Assembly (NCBI GenBank): GCA_937959115.1
Contig: CALGAW010000025.1
Coordinates: 124,001 to 188,000 of the forward strand
DNA length: 64,000 nucleotides
Direction of reading: 5' to 3'
Source: an uncultured Saprospiraceae bacterium
Lineage (GTDB): Bacteria; Bacteroidota; Bacteroidia; Chitinophagales; Saprospiraceae
Shown here: in pieces, positions 44,246 to 54,471 of the stretch
How the letters are laid out: each line of letters starts with the position of its first letter
Numbering within the stretch: position 1 is the first letter of the stretch
Position numbers and translations under genes: made by a program
Notes under the pieces: generated by a model
The model's database searches: none
Seen by the model: the letters and a program-made list of their open reading frames with translations, nothing else
Told to the model about the DNA's origin: nothing

Positions 44246-46972
44246 ATGCGTATTCTAATACTTCTACTATTGCTATCATTCACTAGCATTTCTTTTTCCC
44301 AAAACATTCTTTCTAATGGTAACTTTGAAGCGGGGACATCGAATTGGTCAACCTGGTTTGATGGGGGATCAGGTTATACAGGTAGCTTTTCGATTGAAAC
44401 GAATGATGTAAACACTGGAGCTCAGAGTGGAAAAATTTTGATTACTGCTATTGGTTCAGCTGCAGAATATCATAAGGTAATGTTGAAAAACACTGGGTTT
44501 AGCCTTCAAGCAAACAAAGAATATCAAGTATCATTTTATGTTCGTTGCAGTAAAGCAGGTCAGACATTTCAGTCACAGCTGCATAAAGACAGTAGTCCTT
44601 ACACCCTTTATACCTCAAAGAACTTTTTATCCTCTACAAGCTGGCAACAGTATACGTACACCTTCACCAGTCCAACAACAACCTCTGATGTTCGCCTTGC
44701 CTTTAAAATGGGTGGCAGTGTAGCCAATTATTATATTGATGATGTGGTTTTGTCGGAAGTTTCAGGACCGTTATATCCAATAGCTATTGATCCTGACTAT
44801 AGTATTGATTGGAGTCAAGCAGGAAGACCTGGAGGCATTCCATCTTTACCAAACGTTTTGAATGTAACAAATTTTGGTGCCGTCGGAAATGGAACGACTA
44901 ATGATTTAACAGCATTTCAAAATGCAGTGAATGCAGCATCTAGTGGGCAAGTAGTGTTTGTACCCGCTGGTGATTACAGGCTCAATGGAACGTTAGACAT
45001 GAAGCAAGGTATCGTCTTACGAGGTGAATGCCCAACCAATACTCGTTTACTTTTCAATCATAATGGAGCTGGAAATAATTGTATTGATATTCTAAGATAT
45101 AACTACGGTTCTTTTGTGGATGTTACCGCTGGTCTAACTAAAGGAAGCACTGTATTCACCGTTGCAAATGCTGGATCATTTACAGTTGGAGGTTATGCAG
45201 AACTACAGCAAGACAATGATCCTGTACTTATGTATACAAACCCAACATGGATTCAATCATGGGCAGAAAACGCTGTTGGACAACTCTTTACAATTACAGC
45301 GATTAACGGAAATCAAATCACCGTAGATAGACCTCTCCACATGGATTTTAATCCTGCGATGAACCCACAACTAAGACAAAATGGCTTTATTTCCGATGTT
45401 GGTATCGAAAATCTATACATTGAACGGTTGGATTCGGGAGATGGACACACTATAAATATCAAAAATGCGGCAAGATGCTGGATTAAAAATATCGAAAGTA
45501 ATATGACTTATCGGGCACATGTTCATTTGTCAAGAGCCATGGATTGTGAAATCGTGAATAATTACTTCCATCATTCCCATGATTATGGAGGTGGAGGACA
45601 TGGTTACGGTGTTGATATATTCGTACATTCAACTTCAAATCTGGTAGAGAATAATATCTTCAACCATTTGAGACATTCAATGTTGATCCATGTAGGTTCA
45701 AATGGAAATGTGTTTGGATATAACTACAGTTATGACCCATTTTGGACTGGAATTAACAATAACCCGCCTGCCGATATTTCAATGCATGGACATTATTCAT
45801 TTATGAATTTGTTTGAAGGCAATATCCTTCAGGAAGCCGATTTCTCTGATTATTGGGGTCCCGGCGGGCCTGGTAACACCATGTTCCGAAATCGTATAGA
45901 AACAGACAATATTTATGTGAGCGATCATTCACATAATAGTAATGTTATTGCAAATGAGCTAATCGGTAATGGAGCCGAGATTGCGGTGCATCCAACTGTT
46001 AACGATACTTGGAAACACAGCAACAATATCAATGGTGTGATTGACGCAACGATAAATGCGACGATTCCTGCTTCTCTTTATAAATCTTCTAAGCCAGATT
46101 TTCTATCAGGATTAGAATTCCCAACGTTTGGACCGGATGTCACCTTAGGAGCAAATACAATCGATGCAAAGCTACGGTTTACAAGTGGCACCCCAATGCT
46201 TGCTTGTGCTTGCAACCCGCAAATTGATTGTTATCCGCTCAACGAAATACAAGTAGACCTCAAGCTTTATCCAGAAGGTGTTTTTGACCTAACTACTTCA
46301 AAACTAAATACGGACTTATACACTAAAGGCTTACTTCCTGGTCAAACTCCGATTGGCAATGTGCCACCAACACCTTCTGGGCATCCTTACGCTGTAGCAC
46401 CATGGAATCATGTTGGCACTGAAGGAAACAACTTTACTGATGCTGATTATGCTAATCTTGACAATGGGACAGTTGCCCCAGTAGACTGGGTTCTGCTTGA
46501 TTTTAGAAGTTCTACAACCGCCACTTCTTCTATTGGAAAAATCTGTGGAATCTTATTATCAGATGGATCGATTGAGCTCTTAAATGATGCCACTTTTTTC
46601 GATAATTTCCCTTCCACATTCTATATCAAAGTAGAGCACCGCAATCACTTACCAGTAATGAGTGCAATCCCTGTTTCAATAACGAATGGCACGATCACAC
46701 ATGACTTTACGAAAGGCAACTCTTATGTAAATGGAGGGTCTGGTAGCAAGGAGCTGATTGCTGGTGTCTGGACAATGTATGCAGGCAACTGCGAACAGTT
46801 GCAAGACATCAACGGCTATGACATCAACGGATTAGACAATCAAGTATGGTCTTCTGACAATGGTAGATTCAGTGTTTATCTGCCTACTGACAACAACCTC
46901 GATGGCGAAGTGAGCGCTGCGGATAAGATACTTTGGTCTATGAATAATGGCTTTTTTAGTACATTGGAATAG
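44246..46972 (+). CDS. Secreted pectate-lyase-like beta-helix protein with N-terminal CBM and shared C-terminal module
   Basis: 908 residues. Signal peptide (about 1-18). Residues ~20-170 form a CBM4/9-like jelly-roll (NGNFEAGTSNW ... YYIDDVVLSEV). From ~210, NVTNFGAVGNGTTNDLTAFQNAV and VPAGDYRLNGTLDM are the start of a pectate-lyase-3/GH55-type parallel beta-helix running to about 640. The last ~235 residues are the module shared with two other secreted proteins here: YPEGVFDL, APWNHVGTEG, DWVLLDFR, KVEHRNHLPVMS, GVWTMYAG, and DNNLDGEVSAADKILW. The fold suggests action on a polysaccharide such as pectin or alginate-like material; specific catalytic residues cannot be assigned. Confidence 0.88.
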   Translation: MRILILLLLLSFTSISFSQNILSNGNFEAGTSNWSTWFDGGSGYTGSFSIETNDVNTGAQSGKILITAIGSAAEYHKVMLKNTGFSLQANKEYQVSFYVRCSKAGQTFQSQLHKDSSPYTLYTSKNFLSSTSWQQYTYTFTSPTTTSDVRLAFKMGGSVANYYIDDVVLSEVSGPLYPIAIDPDYSIDWSQAGRPGGIPSLPNVLNVTNFGAVGNGTTNDLTAFQNAVNAASSGQVVFVPAGDYRLNGTLDMKQGIVLRGECPTNTRLLFNHNGAGNNCIDILRYNYGSFVDVTAGLTKGSTVFTVANAGSFTVGGYAELQQDNDPVLMYTNPTWIQSWAENAVGQLFTITAINGNQITVDRPLHMDFNPAMNPQLRQNGFISDVGIENLYIERLDSGDGHTINIKNAARCWIKNIESNMTYRAHVHLSRAMDCEIVNNYFHHSHDYGGGGHGYGVDIFVHSTSNLVENNIFNHLRHSMLIHVGSNGNVFGYNYSYDPFWTGINNNPPADISMHGHYSFMNLFEGNILQEADFSDYWGPGGPGNTMFRNRIETDNIYVSDHSHNSNVIANELIGNGAEIAVHPTVNDTWKHSNNINGVIDATINATIPASLYKSSKPDFLSGLEFPTFGPDVTLGANTIDAKLRFTSGTPMLACACNPQIDCYPLNEIQVDLKLYPEGVFDLTTSKLNTDLYTKGLLPGQTPIGNVPPTPSGHPYAVAPWNHVGTEGNNFTDADYANLDNGTVAPVDWVLLDFRSSTTATSSIGKICGILLSDGSIELLNDATFFDNFPSTFYIKVEHRNHLPVMSAIPVSITNGTITHDFTKGNSYVNGGSGSKELIAGVWTMYAGNCEQLQDINGYDINGLDNQVWSSDNGRFSVYLPTDNNLDGEVSAADKILWSMNNGFFSTLE

Positions 46973-47045
46973 TGAACCATTAACGTTTTCAATTCGTGAT
47001 TACGGGTATCGAAAATTCATGAATTTACTCTACACATATGATTTA

Positions 47046-48914
47046 TTACTTGGTTGAAGACTCGAATTGTGCTTTTCCTCCGACTACAGGCAATTCTAAT
47101 GTAGTCCCTCCTAGGTCAACTGTCAACTCTGTGCCTGGCTTTGGCCATAAAGTGTATTCCCGATCACTAGACATAATTAGCAATCCGATTTGTTGTCCTT
47201 TTGGGATAATCTGATCGTCTGGTTGTAGATCAAATGTAATCGTGTAGAATTTACCTGGTTCAAGTGCTGTGCTTTCTCGCATCGAGGTTTGATTTTGAGG
47301 ATCTGCCCAGCCTCGAGTAATGACATTATCCGTGATCTTAGTGCGTCTTCCTTCTTTCCAGGGAAGAGAAACGAGCCAAACAGATAAGTTGGCAGCGGGT
47401 TTATTACTAGCAAGCTCAACCGTCACTTTTGCTACGCCTGATAGATGCACAGGTGCTTTTAGTTTTGGTGTAACATAAATCAACCGATGGTCTGTATACT
47501 CAGCAATAGCCAAGGAAGCGCCGTCAAAGGAGTAGTTGTCAACAAGCGTTTCCGTTCCTTGATTTGCAGCAGGACTTGTAGACATTCCTCCTCGTCCAGG
47601 TGCACCTTTTGATAAGTGAAGAGTCACTGGTGCTGCTTTCGGGTGCGGATAGTCATCATAAGGTGTAGGATTTTCTAATTTGTCTGTTTCCCTTACGATC
47701 CATGATTTAGGACTGTCTTCTACTTTGTTTTCAATACCGTGTAAGTAGCGCGTAAACCACTTGTTCATCATGCTCATTGGTGGAGGACCACCGTGACCAC
47801 GTTGATGGTAATAAATCTGAGAAGGAACGCCCATTTCTTTTGCGGCTTTGTAAATCCTGTAGCTGTGTTCAGGCATCACATTCCAATCATTGAACCCATG
47901 AGACATTAGCAATGCCGCCTTAAAGTTCTTCATCTGGTTGAGGTAGTCTCTTCCTGCCCAGAATTCGTTGTAGTCGCCTGTTTCCCTATCCATTCCTTGC
48001 TTCATCTCTGTATCTCTAACAGTTCGATCGTTGTGTGATCGATTGGCTTCATCTCCGCTGTGGATAAAATCATAAAGCACATCAATATCTTCTCCTAGAT
48101 AACCGCCTGGATGTCTAACTAAACCATTGGAGCGGTAATAATGATAGTAAGAGGTGTTTGGTGCCACAGGTATGATCGCTTCCAATCCTTTTACGCCAGT
48201 ACAAGCAGCGGCAATGGGCAATGTTCCATTGTAAGAGGTGCCTGTCATTCCAACTTTCCCTGTACTCCAGAATGCTTTCACTTCTTCCTTGCCGGTCCTT
48301 GATGAATAGCCTTTTGCACGGCCACATAACCAGTCGATTACCGCTTTTGGTGCAAGTGATTCATTGGGGCCTCCCACTGTTGGAGCGCCATCTGATAATC
48401 CAGTTCCAGGTGAAGAAGAATGTACGATGATGTAGCCTCTTGGCACCCATTGTCCAACTAAGTTTTTAGAGATGACTGGGCGTTCTCCTTGACGCTGAAT
48501 TCCTTGGGGATGCAATCGTTTCGGAGGTGTTTCACCGATCTCATGTTTTACATTCCACATGATATCAATATCCTCAGAAGCAACACCTGCGAAGTAAGGA
48601 CTCGTATTGTAAATGATTGGGAGTTTCAGACCGTCTGTTTCTGTTTGCTTAGGTCTGGTTACATCAACGTGCATACGATCTGGTTTCCCATTGCCGTCGG
48701 TGTCAAAACCTGTTTCTACCCAAAGGTCGTGCGTGATCCAATCATCTGGGTTACTGAATGCTGGCACCACTTGGGCTTCGCCGTCTTTGAAGACGGGCCC
48801 AATTTTAGTATTTGCCGTGATTCCTGCTTTATCTAATAGTCGAGAAGGCACTCGTTGAGCAGTAAGACTGGAAGCTACAACGAGTAATAAAAGGATTAAA
48901 AAGTTATTTTTCAT
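47046..48914 (-). CDS. Secreted CocE/NonD-type alpha/beta hydrolase (S15 Xaa-Pro dipeptidyl-peptidase-like)
   Basis: 622 residues with a signal peptide ending SLTAQ (residue 19). Nucleophile Ser in GMTGTSYNGTL, acid in SHGFNDWNV and His in QRGHGGPP form the catalytic triad of the S15/CocE superfamily, and a C-terminal jelly-roll (~430-615, with PVHLSGVAKVTVELASN) completes the architecture. Members are X-Pro dipeptidyl peptidases, acyl-ester hydrolases or glutaryl acylases. A peptidase role fits the protease-rich neighbourhood but is not proven. No sorting domain, so probably periplasmic. Confidence 0.9.
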   Translation of the reverse strand: MKNNFLILLLLVVASSLTAQRVPSRLLDKAGITANTKIGPVFKDGEAQVVPAFSNPDDWITHDLWVETGFDTDGNGKPDRMHVDVTRPKQTETDGLKLPIIYNTSPYFAGVASEDIDIMWNVKHEIGETPPKRLHPQGIQRQGERPVISKNLVGQWVPRGYIIVHSSSPGTGLSDGAPTVGGPNESLAPKAVIDWLCGRAKGYSSRTGKEEVKAFWSTGKVGMTGTSYNGTLPIAAACTGVKGLEAIIPVAPNTSYYHYYRSNGLVRHPGGYLGEDIDVLYDFIHSGDEANRSHNDRTVRDTEMKQGMDRETGDYNEFWAGRDYLNQMKNFKAALLMSHGFNDWNVMPEHSYRIYKAAKEMGVPSQIYYHQRGHGGPPPMSMMNKWFTRYLHGIENKVEDSPKSWIVRETDKLENPTPYDDYPHPKAAPVTLHLSKGAPGRGGMSTSPAANQGTETLVDNYSFDGASLAIAEYTDHRLIYVTPKLKAPVHLSGVAKVTVELASNKPAANLSVWLVSLPWKEGRRTKITDNVITRGWADPQNQTSMRESTALEPGKFYTITFDLQPDDQIIPKGQQIGLLIMSSDREYTLWPKPGTELTVDLGGTTLELPVVGGKAQFESSTK

Positions 48915-48998
48915 AATGCTAAAATAGTTTATTTGAAATCAAAATTTCTAAAATTGCGGGAACTAATAAAAAAAAATTATAGTTTATTGTACTAGAGC

Positions 48999-49029
48999 TT
49001 GGTGAAATGAAGAATAGTACTTATTTTTG
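48999..49029 (+). promoter_or_regulatory. Promoter of the tRNA-Arg gene
   Basis: TTG at 48999-49001, a 20-base spacer and TATTTTTG (full TAnnTTTG match) at 49022-49029, 11 bases before the tRNA 5' end. Confidence 0.7.
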
Positions 49030-49039
49030 CCGTCCGATT

Positions 49040-49113
49040 GGTCCAGTAGCTCAGCTGGATAGAGCAACAGACTTCTAATCTGTAGGTCCCAGGTTCGAAT
49101 CCTGGCTGGATCA
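49040..49113 (+). tRNA. tRNA-Arg (anticodon TCT)
   Basis: 74 nt cloverleaf. Acceptor GGTCCAG pairs with CTGGATC (one G-U), D-arm AGCTCAGCTGGATAGAGC, anticodon stem ACAGA/TCTGT with loop CTTCTAA and anticodon TCT at 49074-49076, and T-arm CCAGG-TTCGAAT-CCTGG. The discriminator is A and no CCA is encoded. Reads AGA codons. Confidence 0.97.
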
Positions 49114-49127
49114 CAACCAATTGAATT

Positions 49128-49161
49128 ACCTGTATGACTTCCTAGTTATACAGGTTTTTTT
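49128..49161 (+). terminator. Terminator of the tRNA-Arg transcript
   Basis: ACCTGTAT (49128-49135) pairs with ATACAGGT (49148-49155) around a 12-base loop and is followed by a T-run. It lies 15 bases past the tRNA. Confidence 0.9.
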
Positions 49162-49377
49162 ATACCACATTAGACATCTTTAAACCTTGACTAAGTTAAT
49201 TACCAAGTGTCTCAAGAAGAAATAGTCGCACGTAAGGTTAGTATTAACTATCAATAATAATTTCTAATTGAACATAGTTATACTAAGTTGAGGTGATTGT
49301 TAAATGAAGATAGTGGTTGAACCTAATACTGGTTGTTTGATAAGATCTCTACTACAAACTTTTAACCATGGATTTAC

Positions 49378-50661
49378 TCAAGTGAGTTTCGGAATAGTAA
49401 AATAAAACTTAGAACCTTTTCCAACGGTACTTTCTAGCCAAATCCTTCCATTCCACCGTTCAATTAGTTTCTTACAGATGGAGAGGCCTAGTCCTGAACC
49501 AGAATAAACGGAACGATTTGCTAGTCTTGTATACATAGAAAAAATTTGTTTGAAATACTGAGGTTCGATTCCTGTCCCATTGTCTTGGACAGAAATCACA
49601 TATTGGGTATCTGTATTCGTTGATGAGACAGTGATTTTTGGAAGGGCAGAGTTATTGAAAACTAACCCATTGGTTACTAGGTGTTTGATACAAGTTAATA
49701 GTTCGCTGGAAGAACCTATTAGGATGGGTAGTGTATAGGGAACATTAATAAGGAATTTTCTGTCAGGATATTGTTCCTCCATTAGAGATTTAACTTGGCT
49801 CACAATACTATTCAAATCAATCACTTCTTTTGGTTGTTGTTCCAATGACATTACTTGTAGTGTGCGATCGATCAGGGTGTTCATTTGTGAAGAATTGGTA
49901 GTTACAAATTGAAGGAAATCTTTTGCGCCAGCTGTGTCTCCTTGTTCCAGCCTTTTCAAGGCAAGTTGAGAAAAGGAGCAGATGTTTCGTACTGGTTCCT
50001 TAAGATCGTGGGAAGCAATATATGCAAAGCGTTCTAGTTCTTCGTTTGCCGTTTCTAGTCTTTTGTTTTTGTCTTGATATTCTGAAATCAGATAATTTTG
50101 TACCTGTTGAATGAGATAGGCAATAATGGACAAGGTTAGAATGAAAATAATATTATCAGTCATATAATCAGTAGCATCCATTAGGAGTAAATCCTTTAAC
50201 ATTTCGCCATCATCATTGCTTGAAAATGAATAAAACATCAGGACAACACCTATACAAATTGCAGTAAAAACGATTGGGATCAATAGGCTCTTTCGCTCAT
50301 TATTGCTAAATAGATAGGAAACCACAAGTACACAAATCAACCATCGAAGGTTATAGGAATAAATTCCACCACTTTCTAAACCACTAAGGAATATTACAAT
50401 GATCACCCCTAGTAACATAAGGTTTGACGAAAAGGCGATATTACCAGTTACCTTGTTCAAAAAAATAGCTAAAATGCCAGCAAAAAAGGCATAGGCAATA
50501 GGTCCAGGATTATGAAAAAGTCCAAAATGGGTTAATACCATCTGCACACCAATACTAACGACCAGCACCATTGCCATATTGACAAAGAGTTTACTTAAAT
50601 AAAGTTCATGTGGAACTTCAAATACCCGTTTATGAATTAATAGTCTGTAGAGTGCTTCCAA
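49378..50661 (-). CDS. Membrane sensor histidine kinase
   Basis: 427 residues. Five to six hydrophobic helices fill residues ~25-190, with no recognised periplasmic sensor domain. A short coiled coil (YQDKNKRLETANEELERFAY) leads to the H-box SHDLKEPV, the phosphorylated His in a HisKA domain of the phytochrome-like HDLKEP class. The HATPase domain follows, with N-box VTNGLVFN, DNGTGI and GSGLGLSI. No response regulator is adjacent, so it is an orphan kinase. It is divergent from the haem peroxidase gene across a 497-base gap. Confidence 0.93.
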   Translation of the reverse strand: MEALYRLLIHKRVFEVPHELYLSKLFVNMAMVLVVSIGVQMVLTHFGLFHNPGPIAYAFFAGILAIFLNKVTGNIAFSSNLMLLGVIIVIFLSGLESGGIYSYNLRWLICVLVVSYLFSNNERKSLLIPIVFTAICIGVVLMFYSFSSNDDGEMLKDLLLMDATDYMTDNIIFILTLSIIAYLIQQVQNYLISEYQDKNKRLETANEELERFAYIASHDLKEPVRNICSFSQLALKRLEQGDTAGAKDFLQFVTTNSSQMNTLIDRTLQVMSLEQQPKEVIDLNSIVSQVKSLMEEQYPDRKFLINVPYTLPILIGSSSELLTCIKHLVTNGLVFNNSALPKITVSSTNTDTQYVISVQDNGTGIEPQYFKQIFSMYTRLANRSVYSGSGLGLSICKKLIERWNGRIWLESTVGKGSKFYFTIPKLT

Positions 50662-51096
50662 CTTGTGACGATGCTTTGATTGTTTGTTGATGTATACGGT
50701 AAAATGGGAGGAATTGTTGTATTTTAGGAGCCATTGAAATATCCTTCAATTCCATATTTTATAAAGCGAAATCAATCAACTACAAACTCCTTATTCAAAT
50801 CAGAAATATGAAATGAGCTATCATTGTCTGCTTAAGTTATTTAAAACCTAAGGAACGCCAACAATCAAAAAGCAAGCATAACAACCATTAAAATTATCGA
50901 TAGAAAAACTGTTAAGCCTAAACAAATAACAACTTTCTTTTATACGAAACACCATCCCTACATCAACCGTAAAACAGTTCACCAATATTCATAAAAACTT
51001 ATAAATAGATTTTTTCGATAACAACATAAACGTAACTTATTGAAAATCAATAGGGAACTAAACGTTCACTAAAACCGAACACCTCAAAACAGATTT
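50662..51096. other. Upstream region of the histidine kinase and peroxidase genes
   Basis: 435 AT-rich bases of divergent intergenic DNA. I find no coding frame, hairpin or repeat that I can support before the peroxidase promoter elements at 51097. The kinase promoter should lie at the left end but is not obvious. Confidence 0.4.
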
Positions 51097-51132
51097 TTTG
51101 TTAACGTATGCACTTTTATATTTGTATATTTG
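51097..51132 (+). promoter_or_regulatory. Candidate promoter of the haem peroxidase gene
   Basis: TTTG at 51097-51100 is followed by two overlapping-register TATATTTG boxes at 51117-51124 and 51125-51132, each a full TAnnTTTG match. Spacers are 16 and 24 bases, so either could serve. The start codon is at 51159. Confidence 0.6.
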
Positions 51133-51145
51133 ATTGCAATCAAAT
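51128..51145. promoter_or_regulatory. Perfect 18-bp palindrome overlapping the peroxidase promoter
   Basis: ATTTGATTGCAATCAAAT is fully self-complementary, overlaps the second TATATTTG box and lies 13 bases before the start codon. Position and symmetry suggest a repressor operator, for example of MarR/OhrR type (inference). Confidence 0.6.
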
Positions 51146-51158
51146 GAATTAAAGAACA

Positions 51159-53081
51159 ATGAACAAAGCACTCTTACTCACCCTACTTAGCCTTGCGCTT
51201 TGGCTTACAAGCACACAGGCACAAGTCTACAGACCACTCGACGGCTACGCCAACAACCAAGCAAATCCGACTTGGGGTGCAGCCACTACTCCATTCCTTC
51301 GTATTACAGGAAATGGGTTTGCAGATAGCATCGCTTTACCTTCTGGAGCCAACCGACCCAACCCACGAACCATCAGCTCAGCACTCGGAAGCCAGACACA
51401 ATTCATGCCGAATGAACTCGGACTTTCCGACTTCATCTGGGGGTGGGGCCAGTTTATTGACCATGATGTCAACCTAAATGACGACCACCCTACCGAGTTT
51501 ATTCCTATCTCCGTTCCAATTGGAGATCTAGAATTTGATCCAACAGGTACAGGCACTGTAGAAATACCAATGAGACGATCACTCTACGATCCAAACTCAG
51601 GAACCAGCCATGCCAACCCTAGAAAACATATCAACGAAATTACTGCCTATATCGACGGCTCTAACGTATACGGAAATGATCAAGATCGCCTTGACTGGAT
51701 GCGTACTTTTCAAGATGGGAAACTCAAAATGTCGTCAGGCAATCTACTGCCGTTCAATACAATAGATGGAGAAAAAGGGTCTGCTGAAGATCCAAACGCA
51801 CCATTTATGGTCCATGAAGGGATGTTACCAAGCGATAAGTTGTTTGTTGCAGGAGATGTCCGAGCAAATGAACAGCCAGGACTAACGTGCTTTCACACCT
51901 TATTTGCTAGAGAGCACAACAGACTTTGTGATGAATTGAGAACCCTACATCCGAATTGGCCAGATGAACAGATTTTCCAGAAAGCCCGCAAAAAAGTTGG
52001 TGCACTCCTTCAAGCAATCACACTGGAGGAATGGCTTCCGGCTATGGGTCTACAGATTCCTCCTTATACTGGTTATGATCCAACCATCAATCCATCCATC
52101 TCAAACGTGTTTTCTGCTGCTGGATACCGTTTTGGCCATACGATGGTCAATGGACGGATGGTCCGCTTCTCGGAAGGTGGTGATTCATTGATTTTTGGGA
52201 GTGTGCACCTCCGTGATGCTTTTTTTAACAACGAAATCCTTGTCAATGAAGGCGGTATTGAACCGTTTTTTAGAGGCATGGCATCTCAAGAACATCAGTT
52301 TGTAGACACAAAGATCATGGATGACATCCGCAATTTCTTATTCGGCCCTCCTGGTGCAGGAGGCCTTGATTTATTAGCGATTAACATCAATCGAGCTAGA
52401 GAACGTGGGATTGTAGATTTTAATACCGTGAGACAACAACTCGGCTTGCCTGCATTGGTTACGTTTAGCGATCTTACTTCAGACCCCCTTACAGAGATCT
52501 CATTAGCCAACTTGTATGGTACGGTTGACAAAATTGATCCTTGGATTGGTTTTATGGCTGAAGATCATTTACCTGGTTCTATCATTGGGCAAACATTAAG
52601 CACCTTACTCCTTCGTCAGTTCTTAGATTTACGAGATGGTGATCGCTATTATTATGAAAGTGATGCCTTCTTTACTCAAGCAGAAATTGACGACATCAAA
52701 AACACTAGACTCGTTGATATCATTAGACGAAATACGAATATCCAGGCGATTCAAAATGATGTTTTTATTGCTCAACCAGCCACGACAGTTGCCATTGAAC
52801 TGTCCCCGTTCAAGGATATTAGAAACATGGAGCTGAAGGCGCATCCTAATCCAATTCAAACCCATTTTCAACTTAAAATCAATGCCTTTCGAACTACAAA
52901 CGCACTACTTACTATCATTGACAATACAGGCAAAACGGTCCAAACTAAAAAAGTTGATCTGACAAAAGGAGAAAACCTACTATCGTGGGAGTTAGAAGAC
53001 TATGTTGCAAGCGGTTTGTATACGATTTACTTGACTGCAGACAATGATACTGGTCAGTTGAAAATAGTTAAAACGGACTAG
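51159..53081 (+). CDS. Secreted animal-type haem peroxidase with T9SS sorting domain
   Basis: 640 residues; signal peptide ends at about residue 22 (TQAQ). It belongs to the peroxidase-cyclooxygenase (peroxinectin-like) superfamily: distal Q98-F-I-D101-H102-D103, catalytic R235 with E238 in RANEQPGL, FHTLFAREHNR, and proximal H327 in GYRFGHTMVNG. Calcium-site-like IDGSNVYGND also matches. The last ~75 residues form a type A-like sorting domain (LKAHPNPIQTHF ... LKIVKTD). It should use H2O2 to oxidise halides or aromatic substrates at the surface. The palindrome at its promoter suggests specific control. Confidence 0.94.
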   Translation: MNKALLLTLLSLALWLTSTQAQVYRPLDGYANNQANPTWGAATTPFLRITGNGFADSIALPSGANRPNPRTISSALGSQTQFMPNELGLSDFIWGWGQFIDHDVNLNDDHPTEFIPISVPIGDLEFDPTGTGTVEIPMRRSLYDPNSGTSHANPRKHINEITAYIDGSNVYGNDQDRLDWMRTFQDGKLKMSSGNLLPFNTIDGEKGSAEDPNAPFMVHEGMLPSDKLFVAGDVRANEQPGLTCFHTLFAREHNRLCDELRTLHPNWPDEQIFQKARKKVGALLQAITLEEWLPAMGLQIPPYTGYDPTINPSISNVFSAAGYRFGHTMVNGRMVRFSEGGDSLIFGSVHLRDAFFNNEILVNEGGIEPFFRGMASQEHQFVDTKIMDDIRNFLFGPPGAGGLDLLAININRARERGIVDFNTVRQQLGLPALVTFSDLTSDPLTEISLANLYGTVDKIDPWIGFMAEDHLPGSIIGQTLSTLLLRQFLDLRDGDRYYYESDAFFTQAEIDDIKNTRLVDIIRRNTNIQAIQNDVFIAQPATTVAIELSPFKDIRNMELKAHPNPIQTHFQLKINAFRTTNALLTIIDNTGKTVQTKKVDLTKGENLLSWELEDYVASGLYTIYLTADNDTGQLKIVKTD

Positions 53082-53178
53082 GATTTCTTGGATCTGAATG
53101 ATGCTACTTCATCTGTCATAAAAAGGATCGAATTATTGGATTAAACACCATTTTTAAATCATAAGCATTAAATAAATC

Positions 53179-54471
53179 CTATACCTCCGAGTCCCTCTTA
53201 GGCTTTGATTCAGTCTTAATAATGACGCGCAATGACTGGTCGTAGGTGAAATAATTCCAAATCCAATTCATAAAGACGAAAATCTTGTTTTTAACACCGA
53301 TCAATTGGAATAAATGAATGAATAACCACATCACCCAAGCCCAAAAACCAGCAAAATGGAATCGAGGCAAATCGACAACCGCACGGTTTCGACCAATCGT
53401 GGCCATCGAACCGAGATCCCTGTAAACAAACGATTGCATTTCTTTCCCTTGAGACAGCAGCTTCATGTTTTTAGCTAGTCGGGTCCCTTGTTGCATAGCG
53501 ACTTGAGCCACTTGCGGATGGCCATAAGGTAAGGACTCAAGTTGCATACATGCAACATCTCCAATCGCAAACACATCCTTGCAGTCAAGCACTTGGTTCA
53601 GGGTATTGACTTTGATACGACCACCTGAAGCGTTAGCAGACTCTGGCAACCCGTTCAATCTATTCCCAGTAATACCAGCTGCCCAAATCACCTTATTTGT
53701 AGGAATCGTGCTCCCATCATTGAGGTAAACCTTACTTCCGTCAAAATCAGTGACCCGAATGTTTTTCTTAACTATAACTCCTAGATCAGTTAAGAATTTC
53801 TCTGATTTTGCTGAAGACTTTTCAGACATCGACTTTAACAATCGTGGAGCCGATTGAATCAAGTAAATGTCAATTTCTTCTACATTCATTTCATGATAAT
53901 CCTTTGGAAGTATGTATTTTTTCATTTCAGCAATTGCACCAGCCAACTCTACACCGGTTGCTCCACCTCCTACGATCACAATGTCTAGGTATTGCTGTCG
54001 TTCTGAAAAATCCGGGATCGTCAGTGCTTTTTCGTAATCGGATAGAATCACATTCCTCAAATACAAGGCTTCTGAGACCGATTTCATTGGGATGGCGTGT
54101 TTTCGGATATTCTCATTCCCATAAAAATTAGTATCTGCCCCAGTTGCTATAATCAAATAATCGTAGTTCACATGCCCAAGGGGCGTATGGATTCGCTTCG
54201 CCTGTGTATCAATGTCAGAAACTTCTGTCACTCGGATAAAAGCATTGGATTTCTTTTGAAATAACTTCCTTAAAGGAAAGATGATTGAACTTGGTTCTAA
54301 TCCAGACATGGCTACTTGGTAAAACAATGGCTGGAATTGATGATAATTATTTTTATCAATTAATACCACTTGAAACTTGTGTTTTAAGCACTGTTTAGCA
54401 AGTGTTAACCCAGCAAAACCTGCGCCTATTATTACAATTCTCTTTTGATCTGATTCAGGTATGTTTATCAT
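53179..54471 (-). CDS. ndh: Type II NADH dehydrogenase
   Basis: 430 residues. FAD-binding GAGFAG at 16-21, LIDKNNYHQFQPLFYQVA typical of NDH-2, NADH-binding VGGGATGVELAG near 167-178, and the FAD-contact motif FAIGDVA. The C-terminal ~60 residues contain hydrophobic amphipathic segments (FWAWVMWLFIHLFQLIG) for membrane attachment. It passes electrons from NADH to quinone without proton pumping. Converges on the peroxidase gene; monocistronic. Confidence 0.94.
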   Translation of the reverse strand: MINIPESDQKRIVIIGAGFAGLTLAKQCLKHKFQVVLIDKNNYHQFQPLFYQVAMSGLEPSSIIFPLRKLFQKKSNAFIRVTEVSDIDTQAKRIHTPLGHVNYDYLIIATGADTNFYGNENIRKHAIPMKSVSEALYLRNVILSDYEKALTIPDFSERQQYLDIVIVGGGATGVELAGAIAEMKKYILPKDYHEMNVEEIDIYLIQSAPRLLKSMSEKSSAKSEKFLTDLGVIVKKNIRVTDFDGSKVYLNDGSTIPTNKVIWAAGITGNRLNGLPESANASGGRIKVNTLNQVLDCKDVFAIGDVACMQLESLPYGHPQVAQVAMQQGTRLAKNMKLLSQGKEMQSFVYRDLGSMATIGRNRAVVDLPRFHFAGFWAWVMWLFIHLFQLIGVKNKIFVFMNWIWNYFTYDQSLRVIIKTESKPKRDSEV

